Shown here one piece after another: positions 19,441-27,092 of a DNA stretch of 64,000 bases. The first letter of the stretch is position 1; each line of letters begins with the position of its first letter. Under the pieces are notes generated by a model that saw only the letters and a program-made list of their open reading frames with translations, did no database searches and had not been told where the DNA came from. The stretch spans positions 248,001-312,000 of the forward strand of contig CAWIBX010000001.1 of the NCBI GenBank assembly GCA_963834405.1. The letters are read 5' to 3'. The translations under genes were made by a program, and so were the position numbers. This stretch comes from Bog-473 sp963834405 (GTDB lineage: Bacteria; Actinomycetota; Acidimicrobiia; Acidimicrobiales; RAAP-2).

Positions 19441-19656
19441 GACACAGCATGAGGCATCATCGAGAACGCGACTCCGGCCTGCGTCGGCCCCTCTGGCCGG
19501 CTGCTTCCCGAACGCGCATGCTCGGTTCGGATGGTGGCGTATTCGCCGGCTTCGGTCAGAGCCAGTTCGAGGGCTCGGGGGCATAAGGCTCCCGCCCAGG
19601 GCGCCGGACGGTTGACGCGGGGCCCTGGCCCAGACCCCCTCCCGTAGACGCGCCGG

Positions 19657-19792
19657 CGCCCGGTGCTCGGTACGGCGGCCAGGTTGGCTACGGCACCCGG
19701 CCATACCCGCTGAGAGCTGCTGCCTTCCGACCCTGACTCGATTCACGAGCGGCCGTCGCGCAGGACCCGGCCACCGCACCCAACCCCGGGCG
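19657..19792 (-). ncRNA. ffs: signal recognition particle RNA (4.5S type)
   Basis: The minus strand carries the universal domain IV hairpin at 19714-19739: stem GAG, loop strand UCAGG, GUC, tetraloop GGAA, GGC, loop strand AGCAG, stem CUC. Outside it, GGCC/GGCC and a 16-bp helix between 19765-19780 and 19669-19684 (13 Watson-Crick and 3 G-U pairs) close a single long hairpin; seven further pairs (CGCCCGG/CCGGGCG) set the limits used here. The gene lies upstream of dnaX, its usual place in actinobacteria. The RNA binds Ffh and targets membrane proteins. Exact ends are uncertain by about 20 bases. Confidence 0.85.
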
Positions 19793-19851
19793 CGGCACGA
19801 AGGCCAAGGTTACCCGCCGCCAGGCGGCGGCGGTTTCACGGTGAGCGAGAA

Positions 19852-20298
19852 CTACACGACCAGGACGGCGCAGCCGGCCTTGTCCAACATCGCCTCGGGC
19901 ACCGTGGAGAGCTGGCGCGAGCCGCCCTCGCTCCGGGTCCCCACGACAATGAGGTCGGCGTCCTCCAGGAGCGCCACCTGCGTGATGGCGTCGGCCGGAT
20001 CGGCCGAGACCGGATGGGTGGCCACACGCACGTGGGCCTCGCTTGCCATGTCGCGCAACTGCCTCGGGAGCGCGTCGACCGGGTGCACGCCCCGCGCCCG
20101 GAAGCCGCTCCGGCGGCGGGACTGCATCTCCCGCGCCGCGTCAACCTCCGTGGCCCGTGTTCCGAGCACCGCCACGATGTGGAGCGTGCCGCCCGAGGCG
20201 CGGGTCACCTCTATGGCCCGGCGCACGGCGCGCGTCGCCCCGTCCGAATCGGTGGCGCCGACAGCGACGTTCTCAAACACCGGCGTACCGGGCGGCAT
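19852..20298 (-). CDS. universal stress protein (UspA family)
   Basis: A single Usp domain of 148 residues. It begins PVFENVAVGATDSDGATRAV with the expected first strand and Asp, has the GGTLHIVAVLG second strand, and ends with the nucleotide-binding segment ADLIVVGTRSEGGSRQLST followed by AGCAVLVV. The G-2x-G-9x-G(S/T) pattern is only approximately kept (GTRSEGG), so ATP binding is uncertain. ATG 20298 is preferred because it precedes the first strand; there is no clear ribosome site, and the start overlaps the end of the broken upstream Usp-like gene, suggesting coupling. Confidence 0.8.
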   Translation of the reverse strand: MPPGTPVFENVAVGATDSDGATRAVRRAIEVTRASGGTLHIVAVLGTRATEVDAAREMQSRRRSGFRARGVHPVDALPRQLRDMASEAHVRVATHPVSADPADAITQVALLEDADLIVVGTRSEGGSRQLSTVPEAMLDKAGCAVLVV

Positions 20299-20816
20299 CC
20301 GCCGGTGCGCGCACCGGCCCGAGCGCAATCGGCCGCCGGATCTCTGTCTCGGCCTGGGACCGCGGGTGCGATTCCGCCCGGGCCGCCACGCGGGACGGTG
20401 CGCACTGCCGAGGCGCCACGAGAACTGGCAGGTCGGTCGCGGCAGTCAGCTGTTCGCGGACGCTGCGAGTGAAACGGTGATGTGCGATGCGCCGCGGCTC
20501 GAAGCCGAGGACGATCAGCTCCGCTCGATACGTTCTTGGCCGCATCCGCGACAGCCGAAACGAGCTGCTGATTGCGGGCGCCACGGGTGGCGCCGCTCAC
20601 CATGAAGGAGTTGGCGCGCTGCCGGCCTCGCTCCGCGACGTCAGTGACCAACTCGCACCGGCGGCAAGCGGACTCCTCGGTGAGCACGATGAACCAGACC
20701 TCGGCGTCGAACGGGCGGGCCCAGTCCGTCACGAAGACGAAGGGGGAGCGGGCAGCAGCGGAACCGAATTCAAGCCCCGCAACCGGGGGTGCAGGTTGGC
20801 CGGAAGGGGCGCCCAC
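20273..20816 (-). pseudogene. Usp-like protein split by a frame change
   Basis: Two adjacent frames each hold half of one plausible domain. From GTG 20816 the first reads PFVFVTDWARPFDAEVWFIVL and continues to SAVADAAKN. At about 20540-20560 the sense moves to another frame, which reads AELIVLGFEPRRIAHHRFTR and EQLTAATDLPVLVAP, the end of a Usp-like fold, and stops at 20273. One base added or removed would join them into a protein of about 180 residues in the same operon as the downstream Usp. It could be a sequencing indel. The family assignment rests mainly on the second half. Confidence 0.5.
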
Positions 20817-20825
20817 CGTTAGCCT
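20796..20825 (+). promoter_or_regulatory. possible promoter of tRNA-Ser(GGA)
   Basis: TTGGCC (20796-20801) and TTAGCC/TAGCCT (20819-20825) are separated by 17-18 bases, and the tRNA begins about 19 bases after the second element. This matches the GC-shifted -35/-10 pattern of actinobacterial tRNA promoters, but such hexamers are common by chance. Confidence 0.35.
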
Positions 20826-20843
20826 GACCAGGCTGCAACCTCG

Positions 20844-20928
20844 GGAGGAGTGCGAGAGCGGCCGAATCGGCACGACTGGAAATCGTGTGACCTTCACGGG
20901 TCCATGGGTTCAAATCCCATCTCCTCCG
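20844..20928 (+). tRNA. tRNA-Ser (anticodon GGA)
   Basis: Acceptor arms GGAGGAG and CTCCTCC pair fully, with discriminator G at 20928. The anticodon stem CACGA/TCGTG encloses loop CTGGAAA with anticodon GGA, reading UCC and UCU. A long variable arm (type II tRNA) and the T-loop GGTTCAAATCC are present. CCA is not encoded. Confidence 0.95.
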
Positions 20929-20973
20929 CACTTTCTCCACCTCCGGGAGGCCGCCCGGATCCTGCGCCAAGCC

Positions 20974-21007
20974 CTGGTCTAGGCCCGAGACCAGGCCTGG
21001 ACCAGGC
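20974..21007 (+). terminator. two adjacent hairpins after tRNA-Ser(GGA)
   Basis: CTGGTCT...AGACCAG (20974-20994) is a seven-pair stem with a seven-base loop, and GCCTGG-A-CCAGGC (20995-21007) is an almost perfect palindrome right after it. They lie 45 bp downstream of the tRNA and before the GH18-like gene. No T-run follows, so this is a possible GC-type terminator only. Confidence 0.4.
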
Positions 21008-21099
21008 TCGGGACCAGGCCAACCAGCCCTCGAACGGCCCAAAAAAGGTCGTCCGGCCCGCACGCTCAATCCGGGCCGGCCGAACGCCGAATTACCAGC

Positions 21100-23034
21100 G
21101 TGGACTCAGAGCACGAGGGCGGCTTCGACGATCGCGCCCCGGATGAGCGCGCCCCGGACGACCGCGCCCCGGACCCCTACGACGAGTGGCTCGTCCGGTT
21201 CCCCGGGCTCCATCGCGCCGTGCGCGCCCACGGCGGGGCCGTCGCGCTCACCTGCGTCGTGATCCTGGCCGCGCTGTTCACGCCGGCGGCTGTCTCCGCC
21301 CTGTCCCACCGGCACAAGGGGGCACCGTCCGCGGCCGCCGCACCCACCACGACGTCGACCGCCGCCAAACCCGCCGCCGCAAAGCCGATCACCACCACGT
21401 CGGCACCGAAGACGACCACCACCGCCAAACGGGCCGCGACCACCACCACCACGACCACGACGACGGACCCGCCCAACGCCGACGCCTACCCCGACCCCTT
21501 CCAGTCCAACGCGCAGCTCCTCCCGTCTTCGGACGCGGCCGCCGCCACGACGGCCAACCTCGCGAACGCCGCCGCGAAACCGCCCCCCACGCCGGCCAGC
21601 GTCGCCACGGAACCGCCGCTGAAGCCGCACGAGACGTTCGGGTTCGCGCCGTACTGGATGATCTCCCAGCAGGCCGCCTTCAACGTCACCGGCTTCACGA
21701 CGATCTCCTACTTCGACGTCCAGGTGAACCCCGACGGCAGCCTCGACGAGACCGGGCCCGAGTGGAGCGGCTATGTCAGCCAGGACTTCGCCGACCTGGT
21801 GACGCGCGCTCACAATGCCGGTGACCGCGTCGTGCTCACCGTGACCGACTACGACGAGGGCCAGCTCGAGCAGCTGATCTCGTCGCCCACCGCAGCAGGC
21901 ACGCTCGCCACCGCACTTGCCTACGTGCTCGATTACCGGCATCTCAACGGAGTCAACTTCGACTTCGAAACCGACCAGTCCGGCGATCGGGCCGGCCTCA
22001 CGAACCTCGTGACCCGCGTCTCCGGCCTGCTGAAGCAGGACGACCCCGATTACCAGGTGACGATGGACACCCCCGCCGACGCGGCCTCGACCACCAACGG
22101 CCCCTACGACGTCACCACCCTCGCCCGCGCCGTCGATGCGTTCTTCGTCATGGACTACAACCCCAACATCGCGTCGCCGGAGTCCTCCACCTCGCCGCTG
22201 ACGAGCGGGCTGCTCTCGGACACGACGGCGATCCGGGCGTACACGGCACGGGCGCCGGCGGCCAAGGTCATCCTCGGACTGCCCGCCTTCGGCGTGGACT
22301 GGCCGACGACCGACGGCACGCTGCACGCCCGGGCGACCGGGCCGGCCACCGTGACCACGCTCGGCGACCTGCTCTCGAGCGGCCACCCCCGCTACTGGGA
22401 CGCCACGACCGAGAGCGGGTGGACTTCGTATCAGGTCGGCGCCCACTGGCACGAGACCTTCTACGAGAGCCCGACCTCGTACTACCTCGCCGAGCAACTG
22501 GCGGCCGACGGCGGCCTCGGCGGCGTCGGGGTGTGGGCCCTCGGTCTCGATGCCAACGATCCCGCCGACCTCTCTGCCCTGCTCGGCTTCCCGCCCGCCG
22601 TCGAGGGCGGTCCAGCCGGTCCGACGTCGACGTCCCGTTCGCCTGCGGCGACCACGTCCCCGACTCCGCCCACGTCCGCGCCCACGACAACGTCGGCCCC
22701 CACCTCGGCAAAGACCCTGGCGTCGCGGCGCACAGTGGCCACGCTGACCGCCACGTCCCCGGCCGCGAAGGCGCCTGTGCCCTTCAGCTACACCGGGATC
22801 TTCGACGACACAGAGATCACGCTGAGCGCGATCGACGCGGGAGCCGCGCCGCCGGTGACGGGTATGGCGGGACAGCTCACGGCCTTCGTCACCGACGACC
22901 CCGCCGCGGCCTGCCTCACCGCCGAGGCCGGCCCGACCGTCTACGCCGTCAGTGGGGAGCCATCCGAGTTCCTTGTGCGCACCACCTCACCGGCGGACTG
23001 CACCACGGCTGACTTCGTCTTCACGACCCCGTGA
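21100..23034 (+). CDS. membrane-anchored GH18-family glycoside hydrolase-like protein
   Basis: GTG start, 644 residues. The N-terminus is acidic with repeated RAPD units, followed by one membrane segment (AVALTCVVILAALFTPAAVSAL, residues about 47-68). A Thr/Ala/Pro/Lys-rich linker follows (about 75-175). The catalytic GH18 barrel runs from about 180 to 500: GFAPYWM on strand 1, TISYFDV, and LNGVNFDFETD, where the final acidic residue of the DxxDxDxE-type motif is the expected general acid, though the first Asp positions are replaced. FFVMDYNPN is strand 6. After residue 500 a second Thr/Pro/Ser linker leads to a small beta domain. Substrate could be peptidoglycan or another beta-1,4 amino-sugar polymer. 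Confidence 0.78.
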   Translation: MDSEHEGGFDDRAPDERAPDDRAPDPYDEWLVRFPGLHRAVRAHGGAVALTCVVILAALFTPAAVSALSHRHKGAPSAAAAPTTTSTAAKPAAAKPITTTSAPKTTTTAKRAATTTTTTTTTDPPNADAYPDPFQSNAQLLPSSDAAAATTANLANAAAKPPPTPASVATEPPLKPHETFGFAPYWMISQQAAFNVTGFTTISYFDVQVNPDGSLDETGPEWSGYVSQDFADLVTRAHNAGDRVVLTVTDYDEGQLEQLISSPTAAGTLATALAYVLDYRHLNGVNFDFETDQSGDRAGLTNLVTRVSGLLKQDDPDYQVTMDTPADAASTTNGPYDVTTLARAVDAFFVMDYNPNIASPESSTSPLTSGLLSDTTAIRAYTARAPAAKVILGLPAFGVDWPTTDGTLHARATGPATVTTLGDLLSSGHPRYWDATTESGWTSYQVGAHWHETFYESPTSYYLAEQLAADGGLGGVGVWALGLDANDPADLSALLGFPPAVEGGPAGPTSTSRSPAATTSPTPPTSAPTTTSAPTSAKTLASRRTVATLTATSPAAKAPVPFSYTGIFDDTEITLSAIDAGAAPPVTGMAGQLTAFVTDDPAAACLTAEAGPTVYAVSGEPSEFLVRTTSPADCTTADFVFTTP

Positions 23035-23085
23035 ACGACGAGCGGGCGGTGGGTGGTTGAGGCCCATACTTGGGGCATCGCCCCC

Positions 23086-23595
23086 ATGGATGCCCCCTCC
23101 CCGCTGAACGACCACGACGCCATGGCCCGCGCCCTGGACGAGGCGCGCGCCGCGGCGGACGAGGGCGAGGTCCCGGTCGGCGCGGTCGTACTGGTCGACG
23201 GGCTCGTCGTGGCGGCGCGCCACAACGAGCGCGAACGGACGAATGACCCGACCGCCCACGCGGAGCTGCTGGCCCTGCGCGACGCCGCGGCCGCCGTCGG
23301 AGGCTGGCGTCTCTCCGACGCCACCGTGGTCGTGACCCTCGAGCCCTGCCCCATGTGCGCCGGAGCGCTGGTGGCCGGACGGGTCGGGGGCCTCGTCTTC
23401 GGCGCGGCGGACCCGCGCGCAGGCGCCTGCGGGACCCTCTACAACCTCTGCGCCGACCCCCGCCTCAACCACGAGCTGCCCGTCACGCCGGGCGTCCGCG
23501 CCGATGAATGCGGTGCCCTCCTGACCTCCTTCTTCTCCGAAAAACGGGCGGATCGCGCCGGGGCGCCAACCTCCGATCCAGGTCAGAACGGCTAG
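23086..23595 (+). CDS. tadA: tRNA-specific adenosine deaminase
   Basis: Converts adenosine to inosine at the wobble position of tRNA-Arg(ACG). About 169 residues from ATG 23086; a GTG at 23053 would add 11 residues with no support. The zinc site is visible as HAELLAL (His and catalytic Glu) and PCPMCAGAL (two Cys), and GEVPVGAVVL and FGAADPRAGACGTLYNL are the other conserved blocks. It ends ten bases before the second serine tRNA; this tRNA-tadA association is common in actinobacteria. Confidence 0.93.
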   Translation: MDAPSPLNDHDAMARALDEARAAADEGEVPVGAVVLVDGLVVAARHNERERTNDPTAHAELLALRDAAAAVGGWRLSDATVVVTLEPCPMCAGALVAGRVGGLVFGAADPRAGACGTLYNLCADPRLNHELPVTPGVRADECGALLTSFFSEKRADRAGAPTSDPGQNG

Positions 23596-23605
23596 GCTCT
23601 CCGCC

Positions 23606-23691
23606 GGAGGAGTGCGAGAGCGGCCGAATCGGACGGTCTCGAAAACCGTTGTGCCTCATGGGCACCGTGGGTTCAAATCCCACCTCCTCCG
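23606..23691 (+). tRNA. tRNA-Ser (anticodon CGA)
   Basis: Acceptor arms GGAGGAG/CTCCTCC with discriminator G, anticodon stem ACGGT/ACCGT around loop CTCGAAA (anticodon CGA, reading UCG), a long variable arm and T-loop GGTTCAAATCC. The first 26 bases match tRNA-Ser(GGA) 2.8 kb upstream exactly, as do the acceptor arms. CCA is not encoded. Confidence 0.95.
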
Positions 23692-23808
23692 CTCACGGGC
23701 CAGAGAGGCCCGTCGCATCCGTGGCGAATGCGAAGAAGGACAAGCAGCAGGGCCCGCCCACCTGCCGAGCAGCGTCTGGTCGTCCCCGCGACCGGGAAGG
23801 AGTCAACT

Positions 23809-24081
23809 GTGGCACGCGCACGTTCGACATTTGGAAAATTGCAGCGCGACCAGGCCAAGAAGGACCGGGCGAAGGCCAAGGCCGAGGATCGCCAGATGCG
23901 GCGCGAGGACAAGGCGGCCGCGGCCGCCGAGGCACCGGACGCCGCGACGACCGAGCAGGTGGACCAGACCAAACTGCTGGAGCAGTTTGCCGCCCTGCAC
24001 GAGGACCTGGCCGAGGGCCGGATCTCGCTCGACGACTTCGAGGTACGGCAAGAGGAGCTGCGAGCCAAGCTCGTCGTCTGA
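23809..24081 (+). CDS. small charged protein with SHOCT-like C-terminus
   Basis: 90 residues from GTG 23809, chosen because AAGGAG sits six bases upstream; a longer in-frame ORF would run back towards the tRNA. The first half is highly charged (RDQAKKDRAKAKAEDRQMRR) and probably helical. The C-terminus LLEQFAALHEDLAEGRISLD followed by DFEVRQEELRAKL matches the SHOCT pattern, a short motif found at protein ends and thought to mediate interactions. No function can be assigned. It stands alone downstream of the tRNA. Confidence 0.7.
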   Translation: MARARSTFGKLQRDQAKKDRAKAKAEDRQMRREDKAAAAAEAPDAATTEQVDQTKLLEQFAALHEDLAEGRISLDDFEVRQEELRAKLVV

Positions 24082-24130
24082 CCCGGCGCGCGCCGGCACC
24101 GGGCCCGCGCCGCAGAGCCATCCCTAGGGG

Positions 24131-25150
24131 TTAGGAGTTCCTCGCCGCGTCGCGGCCCTCGAGCCAGCGCCGGAAGCCCGCGGCGTTCGAGTGCACGCCG
24201 TTCATGATGTCGAGCTTCTCCTTGTGCGCCGGCTCTATGTCGCCGAGCAGGGGGTCGAAGCGTGCCGACAGCGCGTCGGCGATGTCGGCGCCCTCCCGGT
24301 AGGCCTTCTCGGCCGTCTCGGCCCACTGGCGCAGCGTCTCGTCCGCCTCGGCCAGCAGCTCGTCGGGATGGTCGAGCAGGCCGTAGTGGGCGAGCGCGAT
24401 GGCCGAGGGCTTGCGGGCCGCGAACTTGCCCAGTGAGGTGATGGCCTGGTCGAGGTCGAAGTCGGGCGGCGGAGTGGAGGGCCGCAGCACGCCGCCGTCG
24501 GGCAGCTTGACCCCCACGGCGTCGCCCGCGAAGAGCACCCCGCTCAGCGAGTCGTGCAGCCCGAGGTGGTGCTTGGCGTGACCCGGCGAGTCGACCGCGG
24601 TGAGGGTGCGGTCTGGGCTCACCGCGACCTCCTCGCCGTCTTGGAGCACGTGCAGGCGCTCGGGCGGCGTCGGGTCGAGCCGGCCGTAGAGCGAGTCGAG
24701 CAGGGGCCCGTAGACCCGCGCCGCCGAGTCGATCAGCCGCGCCGGGTCCGCCAGGTGCCGCGCCCCCTTCTCGTGCACGTAGACGGTGGCCGTGGGGAAG
24801 GCCTTCGCCACGTCGCCCACGCCGCCGGCGTGGTCCAGGTGGATGTGGGTTACCGCCACGCCAGCCAGCTCGCCGGCGCCGACCCCGATCTGGCCCAGTG
24901 CCGCCAGAAGCACGGGCACCGACGTCTGGCTGCCCGTCTCTATCAGCACAGGCGCGGATCCCTCAATGAGGTAGCCGGCCGTGACGCGCTCCCAACCGCC
25001 CAACAGCGTGTCGATCTCGAGCACGCCTGGCGCGATGCGACGCGGCGGCGGCACCACGGGGACCACTTCGCCCGTCGTGGCGTCATGGGTGTGCAATCCG
25101 GCGGCGGTATGCCGGTGGGAGCGCCCGCTGTGGGAGTGGGTGCCGCTCAC
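24131..25150 (-). CDS. metallo-beta-lactamase-fold hydrolase
   Basis: About 339 residues from GTG 25150; GTG 25192 is also in frame but overlaps the GH15 stop by 35 bp. The zinc-binding motif is THIHLDHAGG, with further metal ligands in SPGHAKHHLGL (His), LFAGDAVG (Asp) and ALAHYGLLDHP (His), so both metal sites look complete. The N-terminal 30 residues are unusually His-rich (THSHSGRSHRHTAAGLHTHD), which may buffer metal. The family covers glyoxalase II and many other hydrolases; the substrate is not evident. Probably co-transcribed with the upstream GH15 gene. Confidence 0.85.
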   Translation of the reverse strand: MSGTHSHSGRSHRHTAAGLHTHDATTGEVVPVVPPPRRIAPGVLEIDTLLGGWERVTAGYLIEGSAPVLIETGSQTSVPVLLAALGQIGVGAGELAGVAVTHIHLDHAGGVGDVAKAFPTATVYVHEKGARHLADPARLIDSAARVYGPLLDSLYGRLDPTPPERLHVLQDGEEVAVSPDRTLTAVDSPGHAKHHLGLHDSLSGVLFAGDAVGVKLPDGGVLRPSTPPPDFDLDQAITSLGKFAARKPSAIALAHYGLLDHPDELLAEADETLRQWAETAEKAYREGADIADALSARFDPLLGDIEPAHKEKLDIMNGVHSNAAGFRRWLEGRDAARNS

Positions 25151-25157
25151 CGGCGCA

Positions 25158-27074
25158 TCACTTGTCCGCGGCCGCGGAGGCGGAACGTCCACGCGAAATG
25201 TTGATCCGCCCGAGGCGGCGCGCCCGCTGCAGCCCCGGTCCCAAGGAGATGGCGCGGTCGACGATCCGGCGCGTGCCCTCGTACACCGGCGCCAGCGGGT
25301 CCATCCCGCTGAGGCGGTACGCCGAGTTGATCAGCGACACGTGTGAGAAGGCCTGGGGGAAGTTCCCGACCTGCCGCCCCAAGTGGGGGTCGTACTCCTC
25401 CGACAGCAGGCCGAGGTCGTTGCGCAACGCGAGCAGGCGCTCGAAGAGCTCCTCGGCGTCGTCCTCGCGCCCGATGAGGTGGAGGCAGTCGACCAACCAG
25501 AACGAGCAGGCGAGGAAGGCGCCCTCGCGGCCGCTCAACCCGTCCACCTGGCCGTCGTCGCTCGTGCGGTAGCGCAGGACGAACCCGTGGTCCATGAGAT
25601 CCTTCTGAATGGCCTCGACCGTGCTGACGACACGCTGGTCGCTCGGCGGAAGGAAGCCGACGAGCGGGATCATGAGCACGCTGGCATCGAGCAGGTCACT
25701 TTCGTAGTACTGCGTGAACGCGCCGACTTTCTTGTTGTAGCCCTTCTCGCAGACCTCGGTGTGGATCTTCTTGCGCAGGGCACGCCAGTCCTCGAGCGGA
25801 CCCTCCAACTCGCTCCACTCCTCGAGCGTGCGGACCGCCCGGTCGACCGCCACCCAGGCCATGACCTTGGAGTGGGTGAAGTGGCGGCGCGGTCCCCGCA
25901 CCTCCCAAATGCCGTCGTCGGGCTCGAGCCAGGCCTTCTCCAGGAAGGTGATCAGCTGTCGCTGGAGGCTCCAGGCGGCACGGCTCTGCACACCCTCGGC
26001 GTGCGCCGAGGAGTAGAGCGCGGACATGACCTCGCCGTACACGTCGAGCTGGAACTGTTCGGAGGCGGCGTTGCCGATCCGCACCGGCGGCGAGTCCTCG
26101 TAACCGGGCAGCCAGCTGGCTTCCCACTCGTCCAGCCGCCGTTCGCCGGCCGGCCCGTACATGATCTGCAGCTTGGTCACGTCGCCGGCGACGGCCCGCA
26201 GCAGCCAGTCGCGCCAGGACATGGCCTCTTGGTGGAAGCCGCCGCGCATCAGCGACTCGAGCGTGAGGGTGGCGTCCCGCAGCCAGCAGTACCGGTAGTC
26301 CCAGTTGCGGTTACCGCCGATCGCCTCGGGCAGCGACGTCGTCGCGGCCGCGACGATCCCGCCGGTGGGCTCGTAGGTCAGCGCCTTGAGCGTGATGAGT
26401 GAGCGCACGACGGCGTCGCGGAATGGTCCCTCGTACGCGGATTGCGACGCCCACTCCGTCCAAAACGCCTCCGTGATGTGTATCGCGTACCAGCTGTCAA
26501 GAGGCGGAGGCGGGGTCTCGTGCGACGGATACCACACGAACGTGAAGGGATACCGCTGCTTTTCCTTGACGGTGAAGTCGGCGACGGTGTGCAGGTCCTT
26601 GCCCTCGGTCTCGATGCGGTGCCACAACGCCACCGAGTCGGGGCCGGCGGTCATGCGGATGAGGCCGTCGTCCGACGTGGCCCACGGGACGACGCTGCCG
26701 TAGTCGAAACGAACGGCGAGGTCCATGTGCATGTCGACCGAGCCGCTGATCCCCTCTATGCATCGCATGAGTTGGGGATGACCCTCCCGCACCGGCATGC
26801 AGTCCGTGATCAGCACCGTGCCCGTGGTGGTCTCGAACTCCGTCTCCAGCACGAGGGAGTCGGGCCGGTACCACCGCCGGGTCGTCACGATGGTCGACTC
26901 GTCGGCGGGGGCCAGTTTCCAGAACCCGTGCTCCTCGTTGCCCAGGAGGCGGGCGAAGCACGACGGCGAGTCGAAGTGCGGCAGACAGAGCCAGTCGATG
27001 GAGCCGTCGCTTCCCACCAGCGCCGCCGTATGCAGGTCGCCGATGACGGCGTAGTCCTCGATCCTCTGGCTCAT
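25158..27074 (-). CDS. glycoside hydrolase family 15 protein (glucoamylase/trehalase type)
   Basis: 638 residues, close to the actinobacterial GH15 group that includes mycobacterial trehalase. It opens RIEDYAVIGDLHTAALVGSD, the family's beta-sandwich N-terminus. The (alpha/alpha)6 barrel contains NRNWDYRYCWLRDATLTLES (substrate-binding Asp and general acid region) and ends with GLLSEEYDPHLGRQVGNFPQ, where the second conserved Glu is the general base. Likely cytoplasmic, as no signal peptide is present. Trehalose or a short alpha-glucan is the probable substrate; sequence alone does not decide between them. Confidence 0.88.
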   Translation of the reverse strand: MSQRIEDYAVIGDLHTAALVGSDGSIDWLCLPHFDSPSCFARLLGNEEHGFWKLAPADESTIVTTRRWYRPDSLVLETEFETTTGTVLITDCMPVREGHPQLMRCIEGISGSVDMHMDLAVRFDYGSVVPWATSDDGLIRMTAGPDSVALWHRIETEGKDLHTVADFTVKEKQRYPFTFVWYPSHETPPPPLDSWYAIHITEAFWTEWASQSAYEGPFRDAVVRSLITLKALTYEPTGGIVAAATTSLPEAIGGNRNWDYRYCWLRDATLTLESLMRGGFHQEAMSWRDWLLRAVAGDVTKLQIMYGPAGERRLDEWEASWLPGYEDSPPVRIGNAASEQFQLDVYGEVMSALYSSAHAEGVQSRAAWSLQRQLITFLEKAWLEPDDGIWEVRGPRRHFTHSKVMAWVAVDRAVRTLEEWSELEGPLEDWRALRKKIHTEVCEKGYNKKVGAFTQYYESDLLDASVLMIPLVGFLPPSDQRVVSTVEAIQKDLMDHGFVLRYRTSDDGQVDGLSGREGAFLACSFWLVDCLHLIGREDDAEELFERLLALRNDLGLLSEEYDPHLGRQVGNFPQAFSHVSLINSAYRLSGMDPLAPVYEGTRRIVDRAISLGPGLQRARRLGRINISRGRSASAAADK

Positions 27075-27092
27075 GGCCTCATTCTTGCCGCT

